Origin: Candidatus Omnitrophota bacterium | GTDB taxonomy: Bacteria > Omnitrophota > Gorgyraeia > Gygaellales > Profunditerraquicolaceae | Assembly (NCBI GenBank): GCA_028715095.1 | Contig: JAQUSM010000059.1 | Coordinates: forward strand, 1 to 6,778 | Direction: 5' to 3' | Length of the DNA stretch: 6,778 nt | Part shown: one piece after another, positions 1 to 5,599 of the stretch | Layout of the letters: every line of letters starts with the position of its first letter | Numbering within the stretch: the first letter of the stretch is position 1 | Position numbers and translations under genes: made by a program | Notes under the pieces: model-generated | Told to the model about the DNA's origin: nothing | The model's database searches: none | Seen by the model: only the letters and a program-made list of their open reading frames with translations

Positions 1-1
1 G

Positions 2-2419
2 GTGAAGGTGGATACGGATCCGGAAAACATGCTTCCTGAAAAAGAGTTTGTCCGGGTTTTTGACCGGGAAGTCAAGAAAGAATTCGCTATTTATGATTAT
101 ATTGTATTAGGAGTGGATAATGAAAAAGATGCGCAGGGGGTTTTTAACCCGGATACCCTGGAGAAAATATATAAGATTACCAGCCAGATAAAAGAAGTAA
201 ACGGGGTTATTGCATATGAATTAATGAGCCTGGCTAACAAGGATGATATTGAACAGGCAGGCCAGGGGGCAATTAGTTTCCGTTGGCTAATGGGAGAGCC
301 TCCGTATACCGCTTCCGATGCTTTGCGTATAAAAACCCGGGCGCTTGAAAACCCGTTATTCTACGACACGCTTATCTCCCGTGACGGCAAAGCGCTGTGC
401 ATTTATGTCCCCATCAAAGAGAAAAAACTTAGTTATCGTGTAGCAAAATCAATCCAGAAAATTATCAAAGGATACCCCGGAGTCGAACAGTATTATTTGA
501 CCGGCCTGCCTTTGGCAGAGGATGCCTTTGGCGTTGAGATGTTTTGGCAAATGGGAATTTCCGCTCCTTTGGCGGTACTGGTAATATTCCTGCTCATGTG
601 GTGGTTTTTTAAGCATGTGGCGCTGGTAATAATGCCGCTGGTTATGGCTATAATCGTGGTTATTATCACTATGGGGTTTATGGTAGGGTTAGGTTTTCCC
701 ATACATATTATGAGCTCAATGATTCCAATATTTCTCTTGCCTATATCAGTGCTTGACTCCATCCATATTTTGAATGAATTCTTCGAGAAATACCGTACGT
801 TTAAGGATAAAAACAAAACCATTACTTATGTATTAAATGAATTGTATCGTCCGAATCTCTTTACTTCTCTGACTACGGTTGCCGGTTTTTTCTCGCTTTC
901 ATTCGCCCCGATTCCTCCGGTGCAGGTATTTGGAATCGCGGTAGCATTCGGTGTTGCCCTTGCCTGGGTGCTTACGGTATTGTTGATCCCGGCCTATATT
1001 GCCCTTCTTGATGAAAAGAAATTAGGTGATTTCGGCGTGCACGAGGATGATGTCGGGAAAGGGTTTTTAAGCCGCGGGCTTTCCGCCTGGGGGAGATTTA
1101 CGGTTTTACGCTGGAGGCAGGTTTTATTTTGTTCTGCCATAGTTATTGCGCTTTCTATTTACGGGATTACGCATATTGAAATTAATGATAATCCGACCAA
1201 GTGGTTCAATGTGAAGCATCCTATCAGGGTGGCTGATAAGGTGCTTAATGGACATTTTGGCGGCACCTACAGCGTTTATCTGGTGCTTGAGGCTAAAGAG
1301 AAAAACGCGCAGGTCTTCCTGGAGCCTCGGATGCTGCGTTACATTGAGGGGCTGCAGAATTATTTGTTTGAGAAAGGCAAGGTCGGCAAATCTACATCTT
1401 TGGCGGATATCACCAGGAAAGTTTATTATGAGCTTTTAGGCGGTGATAAAAAGAATAATTTGATACCCCCGACGCCTCAGGCGGTGGCACAGGCGCTTAT
1501 ATCGTTTGAAAATTCGCATAAGCCCGATGACCTTTGGCATTTTGTTACTCCTGACTATTCCAAGGCAAATCTTTGGCTGCAGTTGACTTCAGGTGACAAT
1601 AAGCAGATGGCAGCAGTGGCCAGGCAGGTTGATAAGTATTTCAAGGAAAATCCTGCGCCATTTGCCGTCTCGTATAATTGGGCGGGCCTGACTTATATCA
1701 ATATGGTTTGGCAGGATAAGATGGTGGGGGGGATGTTGATAAATTTCCTCGGTAGTTTTATTATTGTCCTTTTTATGATGATTGTTCTTTTTAAATCGCC
1801 GGTTACCGGGCTTTTATCTATGCTGCCGCTTACGGTTACCATATTATTTATTTATGGCTTGCTTGGTTTTACCGGCAAGGAGTATGATATGCCGGTTGCG
1901 GTATTGTCAGCTTTGACGCTGGGCCTTGCAGTTGATTTTGCCATTCATTTTATTGAGCGGGCCAGGATGCTTTATGCGGAAAATAAAAGCTGGCCTAAGA
2001 CCGCCCAAGGGATGTTTGGTTCTCCGGCAAGGGCGTTGATTAAGAATGCGCTGGTAATCTCCATTGGTTTTCTTCCGCTTTTTGCTTCGCCGCTGGTGCC
2101 GTATAATACCGTGGGGTTTTTCATGTTTACAATTATGCTGGTGGCCAGCATTGTTACTCTTATGATGCTGCCGGCAATTATTACGGGTTTTCCATGGCTG
2201 GTCTTTGAAGAAACTAAAACAAAGGCAATTTGTTCATGCGGAAAGTGCATTTTGTTCTCGCTTATTGCCGCTTCTGCGGTGGCGTATGTACTTTTAGGAT
2301 ATCAATTGGCCCGGGTTAATCTAACAACAATAATCTGCGTGGCAGTTGTGGTGATTTTATCCGGGGCCTGCTGGTTTATTTCGCGCCGGAACATCTGTAA
2401 AAAAGATACTCAAGCTTAA
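2..2419 (+). CDS. RND/MMPL-superfamily inner-membrane exporter permease (5' partial)
   Basis: Large proton-driven inner-membrane permease of the RND superfamily (MMPL/HAE3-like, sterol-sensing-domain type), expected to move hydrophobic or lipid-like cargo towards the periplasm or outer membrane. In-window residues are numbered from the first full codon. A periplasmic loop (about 1-180) is followed by a helix bundle (about 183-336), a helix near 374-391, a second periplasmic loop (about 395-570) and a second bundle (about 573-730): the duplicated RND layout. Each bundle carries an acidic residue in the expected relay helix: Asp252 in PISVLDSIHILNEF and Asp645 in LGLAVDFAIHFIER. The usual first helix is missing before residue 1, so the real start lies upstream and the GTG at base 2 is probably internal. 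After residue 740 come two extra hydrophobic helices (about 750-767 and 773-793) and a cysteine cluster, CSCGKC at 744-749. It is followed 11 bases later by the LolA-like gene. Family certain; cargo unknown. Confidence 0.93.
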   Translation: MKVDTDPENMLPEKEFVRVFDREVKKEFAIYDYIVLGVDNEKDAQGVFNPDTLEKIYKITSQIKEVNGVIAYELMSLANKDDIEQAGQGAISFRWLMGEPPYTASDALRIKTRALENPLFYDTLISRDGKALCIYVPIKEKKLSYRVAKSIQKIIKGYPGVEQYYLTGLPLAEDAFGVEMFWQMGISAPLAVLVIFLLMWWFFKHVALVIMPLVMAIIVVIITMGFMVGLGFPIHIMSSMIPIFLLPISVLDSIHILNEFFEKYRTFKDKNKTITYVLNELYRPNLFTSLTTVAGFFSLSFAPIPPVQVFGIAVAFGVALAWVLTVLLIPAYIALLDEKKLGDFGVHEDDVGKGFLSRGLSAWGRFTVLRWRQVLFCSAIVIALSIYGITHIEINDNPTKWFNVKHPIRVADKVLNGHFGGTYSVYLVLEAKEKNAQVFLEPRMLRYIEGLQNYLFEKGKVGKSTSLADITRKVYYELLGGDKKNNLIPPTPQAVAQALISFENSHKPDDLWHFVTPDYSKANLWLQLTSGDNKQMAAVARQVDKYFKENPAPFAVSYNWAGLTYINMVWQDKMVGGMLINFLGSFIIVLFMMIVLFKSPVTGLLSMLPLTVTILFIYGLLGFTGKEYDMPVAVLSALTLGLAVDFAIHFIERARMLYAENKSWPKTAQGMFGSPARALIKNALVISIGFLPLFASPLVPYNTVGFFMFTIMLVASIVTLMMLPAIITGFPWLVFEETKTKAICSCGKCILFSLIAASAVAYVLLGYQLARVNLTTIICVAVVVILSGACWFISRRNICKKDTQA

Positions 2420-2420
2420 A

Positions 2421-2426
2421 AGGAGG
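2421..2426 (+). promoter_or_regulatory. Ribosome binding site of the LolA-like gene
   Basis: A perfect AGGAGG lies two bases after the stop codon of the RND gene and four bases before the ATG at 2431. It is the strongest Shine-Dalgarno match in the window and supports that start. Confidence 0.85.
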
Positions 2427-2430
2427 CAAG

Positions 2431-3216
2431 ATGAGGAAAACCTTGGTTTTTTTAGCGGCGCTTTTCTTTGTGAGTAATGCATGGGCTCAGGAGTTAAACG
2501 TTGATGAAATCGTGATTAAGGCAAATAACCGTTCATATTATCAGGGAAAAGACGGAAGGGCCAAGGTAACTATGGTGGTTACTGACGCCCAGGGCCGCAA
2601 GCGGGAGCGCCAATTGACAATCTTGAAGCTAAATGTGCAGGAAGGGGCAGACCAGAAATATTTCGTCTACTTTCATAAGCCAAATGACGTCAAGGGTATG
2701 AGCTATATCGTCTGGAAGCATGCGGGTAAAGATGATGACCGCTGGTTGTACCTGCCTGCCATGGACCTGGTGCGCCGTATCGCCGCTTCCGATAAACGCT
2801 CAAGTTTTGTCGGGACTACCTTCTTGTATGAAGATATATCCGGCAGATCCATAGATTTAGATAAACATGAATTATCCGCAAGCGATGCCGCATATTATAC
2901 TATTAAGAATACGCCCAAGGATGCCGCGTTAGTTGAATTTTCCTACTATACGGTCAAGATTGATAAAAATAATTTTGTTCCCATGAAGGCGGAATATTTC
3001 GATAAGTCCGGAAAACTTTACCGTACTATTGAGGCGCTTGAAGTAAAGGTTATCCAGAATTATCCGACTGTTACCAGGATGAAGGCTGCGGATTTAAATG
3101 CCGGATCCAATACTATCGCGGAATTCAGTGATATTTCTTACGACATAGGATTAACGGATAATATATTCACCGAACGTTTCCTGCGCACACCGCCGCAGCA
3201 GTGGCTGAAGGAGTAA
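2431..3216 (+). CDS. Periplasmic LolA-like outer membrane lipoprotein-sorting protein
   Basis: A 261-residue secreted protein of the LolA-like family annotated as 'outer membrane lipoprotein-sorting protein' (Pfam LolA_like, PF17131, by recall). Residues 1-19 are a signal peptide (MRK, hydrophobic core, AWA before Gln20); there is no lipobox cysteine, so it should be soluble in the periplasm. Family hallmarks are visible: FHKPNDVKGMSYIVW at 81-95, RWLYLPAMDLVRRI at 104-117, FVGTTFLYEDI at 126-136, and IFTERFLRTPP near the C terminus (245-255). The fold is a half-barrel that holds an acyl chain or other hydrophobic ligand. Classical LolA works with LolCDE and LolB; neither is here, and the partner next door is an RND permease, so this is more likely a dedicated carrier than the housekeeping LolA. 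It is placed between the permease and the barrel, with 11-base and 4-base gaps. Ligand unknown. Confidence 0.9.
   Translation: MRKTLVFLAALFFVSNAWAQELNVDEIVIKANNRSYYQGKDGRAKVTMVVTDAQGRKRERQLTILKLNVQEGADQKYFVYFHKPNDVKGMSYIVWKHAGKDDDRWLYLPAMDLVRRIAASDKRSSFVGTTFLYEDISGRSIDLDKHELSASDAAYYTIKNTPKDAALVEFSYYTVKIDKNNFVPMKAEYFDKSGKLYRTIEALEVKVIQNYPTVTRMKAADLNAGSNTIAEFSDISYDIGLTDNIFTERFLRTPPQQWLKE
3208..3213 (+). promoter_or_regulatory. Ribosome binding site that decides the TTG start of the barrel gene
   Basis: AAGGAG lies in the last codons of the LolA-like gene, seven bases before the TTG at 3221. It supports use of this rare start; the first in-frame ATG comes 51 codons later and would remove the signal peptide. 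Confidence 0.7.
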
Positions 3217-3220
3217 GGGG

Positions 3221-4501
3221 TTGAGGGGTATATTTTTTATAGGCCTGGGAATTTTATTTTTAAATATTTTACCCGCGCAGGCAGCAGAGCTTCCCGAATG
3301 GCACGGTTTTGCCGAACAGGCATACGGTTACAGGATCAGCCGTGATTCCCTGACTAAGCATAGGGATTATAATATGCTTGAGCAGCGTATACAATTAAAG
3401 ACCCGTTATGCCATTCCGGGTGAAAACTTTTTGTCCGCAAGGAATGGGGTGATTACGTATAAAGGTGATTTCGTCCTGGATGAGTATTTTGCAACTACCG
3501 GCTCTTTTGATTTGCGTGAGCTTAATCTTGCTTTTAGCCCGCAGAGCTTCATAGATATCAAAGCCGGCAGGCAAATTTTGACCTGGGGTACAGGCGACTA
3601 TGTTTTTATCAATGATTTCTTCCCTAAGGATTACGTATCTTTCTATATCGGCAGGGATGACGAATATTTGAAAAAACCTTCCGACGCCTTGCGCATATCG
3701 CTTTACCCTAAAGCGGCAAATATCGACTTTGTGCTTATCCCTGATTTCACCCCCAATACCATGCCGGATGGGGACAGGCTCTCTTTCTTTGATAGTTTCC
3801 AAAGGGGTATTGTAGGCAGGGACAGCCAGCGCAACGCGGTTAAGCCGGCATTTAAGGCGGAAAATATGCAATATGCATTGCGCATCTATAGGAATTTTGA
3901 GAGCACGGAAGGCGCATTATATTATTACCGCGGTTTTGACCCGTCACCGCGAAGCTATCTGGATGAAGCTAATTTCCAGCTTTTTTACGAACGCCTGGAT
4001 GCCTACGGAGCAAGCCTGCGCGGGCCTTTCGCCTCAGGTATAGGAAATGTAGAGACAGGGTATTATCGTTCGCGGCAGGATGCGCACGGAGATAACCGGC
4101 TTATTGAAAATTCCATGTTTAAACTGCTGGTTGGCTATGAGAAAGATATGGGCAATGATCTTAAGATCGGCGCGCAGTACCTTTATGAGCAAAAACTAAA
4201 TTATTCCGCTTACAGGTCCGCGCTGCTGCCGGGTGACTTTTTCTGGGATGAGTATCGGCATCTTTTGACCCAGCGTATTACCAAGTTGTTCAAGAATCAA
4301 ACTGTGACCCTGGGTCTTTTTAATTTCTGGTCGCCTTCCGATAAAGATGGTTATGTGCGGGCATCATGCGCCTATGATATTAGCGACCAGTGGAAGCTTG
4401 TTTTTGGGGTAAATCTCCCGTGGGGCGAGGACATGACCACTGATTTTGGGATGATGAAAAAGAATAAAAACGCGTTTGTGCGGGCAAGGTACAGTTTTTA
4501 G
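3221..4501 (+). CDS. Outer-membrane beta-barrel protein, DUF1302-like (TTG start)
   Basis: A 426-residue secreted protein that looks like an outer-membrane beta-barrel. Residues 1-21 are a signal peptide (MRG, hydrophobic core, AQA). The mature part alternates polar and aromatic residues in many short strands, for example GALYYYRGFD, GNVETGYYRSR and LKIGAQYLYEQKL, and the protein ends in FVRARYSF: a terminal phenylalanine with alternating aromatic and basic residues, the usual signal for BAM-assisted insertion. A motif at 116-126, GRQILTWGTGD, followed by NDFFPKDY, resembles the 'GRQ...WG' segment of DUF1302-type barrels that often sit beside MMPL/RND permeases. The TTG start is chosen because only it gives the signal peptide and has a well-spaced AAGGAG. 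The gene begins 4 bases after the LolA-like stop. Likely role: outer-membrane partner of the permease and carrier. Barrel nature is well supported; the exact family is less sure, and a substrate-specific porin is the alternative. Confidence 0.8.
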   Translation: MRGIFFIGLGILFLNILPAQAAELPEWHGFAEQAYGYRISRDSLTKHRDYNMLEQRIQLKTRYAIPGENFLSARNGVITYKGDFVLDEYFATTGSFDLRELNLAFSPQSFIDIKAGRQILTWGTGDYVFINDFFPKDYVSFYIGRDDEYLKKPSDALRISLYPKAANIDFVLIPDFTPNTMPDGDRLSFFDSFQRGIVGRDSQRNAVKPAFKAENMQYALRIYRNFESTEGALYYYRGFDPSPRSYLDEANFQLFYERLDAYGASLRGPFASGIGNVETGYYRSRQDAHGDNRLIENSMFKLLVGYEKDMGNDLKIGAQYLYEQKLNYSAYRSALLPGDFFWDEYRHLLTQRITKLFKNQTVTLGLFNFWSPSDKDGYVRASCAYDISDQWKLVFGVNLPWGEDMTTDFGMMKKNKNAFVRARYSF

Positions 4502-4506
4502 GAGGG
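4501..4506 (+). promoter_or_regulatory. Ribosome binding site of the DUF2892 gene
   Basis: GGAGGG shares its first G with the TAG stop of the barrel gene and lies seven bases before the ATG at 4514. It is good evidence that the short reading frame behind it is translated. Confidence 0.8.
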
Positions 4507-4513
4507 ATTAACT

Positions 4514-4693
4514 ATGGAAAGGACATTAAGGGGGATAGCGGGATTTTTTATCATTATCAGCTTGCTTTTGGCGCATTTTGTTGATATGCGCTGGTTGTGG
4601 TTTACGGCATTCGTGGGAGCAAATCTTCTCCAATCGGCATTTACGGGTTGGTGTCCCATGATGTCGATTCTGAAAAAATTTAAGATTAAATGA
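4514..4693 (+). CDS. Small DUF2892 (YgaP-like) membrane protein
   Basis: A 59-residue membrane protein of the DUF2892 family, the two-helix domain also found at the C terminus of the rhodanese YgaP. The protein starts MERTLRGIAGFF. Two hydrophobic segments (about 8-22 and 27-43) are followed by the family's most telling segment, NLLQSAFTGWCPMMSIL (37-53), which places Cys47-Pro48 at the end of the second helix, and by a basic tail KKFKIK. This matches the whole family length, so the gene is complete and not a fragment. A GGAGGG sits seven bases upstream, and the stop overlaps the next start as ATGA, so translation of the DUF2156 gene is probably coupled to it. The molecular role of stand-alone DUF2892 proteins is not established; many lie near thiol or sulfur-related genes, but no such gene is visible here. 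Confidence 0.88.
   Translation: MERTLRGIAGFFIIISLLLAHFVDMRWLWFTAFVGANLLQSAFTGWCPMMSILKKFKIK
4690..4693 (+). other. ATGA stop-start overlap (translational coupling)
   Basis: The start codon of the DUF2156 gene and the TGA of the DUF2892 gene share bases in ATGA. The upstream 20 bases are A/T-rich with no clear ribosome binding site, so re-initiation by ribosomes finishing DUF2892 is the likely way the downstream gene is translated. Confidence 0.75.
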
Positions 4694-5598
4694 ATAGCCT
4701 TCCAAAGGCAATGAACCGGATACCTGATTATCCGCAATTTACAGCCCTTGGTTTTGAGCATAAGGCATTCTTTGATCAGGCCTTTAGAAAATTCCCTCCC
4801 CGGATATCCGAATTTACATTTACCAATTTATTCAGCTGGAGAGAAGCCTTTAATTATGAGGTTTCTATTCTTGAGGAGGCAGTTATCCTGCGATCGGGTG
4901 TTGGCCAGCCTGCGCGCTTCCTGCAGCCGATAGGAGCAGCCGAATCAGCAAAAATTATAGGAAGGGTTTTAGGGGATACAAAGGGTTTTTTTATGCGCAT
5001 CCCGGAGGAGACAGTTGGTTTTCTAAAGAAGGATAGCCGTTTTAAAGTTGAAGAAGACAGGAACAATTGGGATTATCTATACCTTTTTTCAGATCTGCTT
5101 AATCTTTCCGGCAGAAAATATGACGGGAAACGAAACCAGATAAAAAAATTTAAATCCGAACATGATTACGCTTATGTGGATATTAATGTTTCTGAAGCGG
5201 CCCTGATCCTGGAGTTTGAAGAGGCCTGGTGTGCTGTCAAAGATTGCCAACACGTGGAGGGCCTGGATAATGAACGCAGGACGCTGCATCAGATAATAGC
5301 TCATTTTACAGATTTTGGGGTAAGAGCCGGAGCCATAAAGGTGGGCGGAAAAATACGCGCGGTAGCTATTGCCGAAGCGCTTAACACAGATACCCTGGTG
5401 ATGCATATACTGAAAGCGGACCCTGCCTTAAGCGGGCTCTACCAGGTAATGCTTAATGATTTTCTTGCCGCCCAGGATAAACGCTTTAAATATGTGAATC
5501 TTGAGCAGGATTTGGGCATAGCGGGGTTGCGTGCTTCAAAGCAGTCCTATCACCCCTGCGGAATGATAAAAAAATATACTATTTCTCTTAAAAACTAA
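4690..5598 (+). CDS. DUF2156 protein, GNAT-fold, LPG-synthase C-terminal-like
   Basis: A 302-residue cytoplasmic protein of the DUF2156 family, related to the C-terminal catalytic domain of phosphatidylglycerol lysyltransferase (MprF; Pfam LPG_synthase_C). These have tandem GNAT-like folds and, in MprF, transfer an aminoacyl group from tRNA to a lipid; for stand-alone soluble members the substrate is generally unknown. Visible hallmarks are FTNLFSWREAF (44-54), the segment YLYLFSDLLNLSGRKYDGKR (129-148) with NQIKKF after it, GLYQVMLNDFL (249-259) and DLGIAGLRASKQSYHP (274-289). No membrane helix is present, unlike full MprF. The ATG at 4690 overlaps the DUF2892 stop (ATGA) and has no clear Shine-Dalgarno, fitting translational coupling; an ATG at 4711 (residue 8) is a possible alternative. 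The usual HIEKA and NREEDLG positions, as recalled for the family, read HILKA (239-243) and NLEQDLG (270-276) here. Family confident, reaction not. Confidence 0.87.
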   Translation: MNSLPKAMNRIPDYPQFTALGFEHKAFFDQAFRKFPPRISEFTFTNLFSWREAFNYEVSILEEAVILRSGVGQPARFLQPIGAAESAKIIGRVLGDTKGFFMRIPEETVGFLKKDSRFKVEEDRNNWDYLYLFSDLLNLSGRKYDGKRNQIKKFKSEHDYAYVDINVSEAALILEFEEAWCAVKDCQHVEGLDNERRTLHQIIAHFTDFGVRAGAIKVGGKIRAVAIAEALNTDTLVMHILKADPALSGLYQVMLNDFLAAQDKRFKYVNLEQDLGIAGLRASKQSYHPCGMIKKYTISLKN

Positions 5599-5599
5599 A

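Noticed and set aside
2..4. GTG at base 2 as the true start of the RND gene
   Set aside because: The protein would lack the first transmembrane helix that precedes the first periplasmic loop in all RND permeases; the sequence KVDTDPENML is typical of the part just after that helix, so the gene begins upstream of the window.
1248..1439. Alternative + frame of 63 codons inside the RND gene
   Set aside because: It sits within the second periplasmic loop of the permease, whose frame is continuous through this part; no ribosome binding site or family signal.
2431..3216. Calling this gene lolA
   Set aside because: The motifs fit the broader LolA-like lipoprotein-sorting family rather than classical LolA, and no lolB or lolCDE is nearby, so the symbol would overstate the match.
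3395..3871. Opposite-strand open frame of 158 codons inside the barrel gene
   Set aside because: It is fully antisense to a gene with a signal peptide and barrel features, and its translation shows no family motif; it is a shadow of the coding strand.
4502..4513. A terminator or promoter between the barrel and DUF2892 genes
   Set aside because: Only 12 bases separate the genes and they are filled by a ribosome binding site; there is no inverted repeat or T-run.
4498..4761. Opposite-strand open frame of 87 codons across the barrel/DUF2156 junction
   Set aside because: It lies antisense to the well-supported DUF2892 gene and the start of the DUF2156 gene, and its product has no recognisable family or composition of a real protein.
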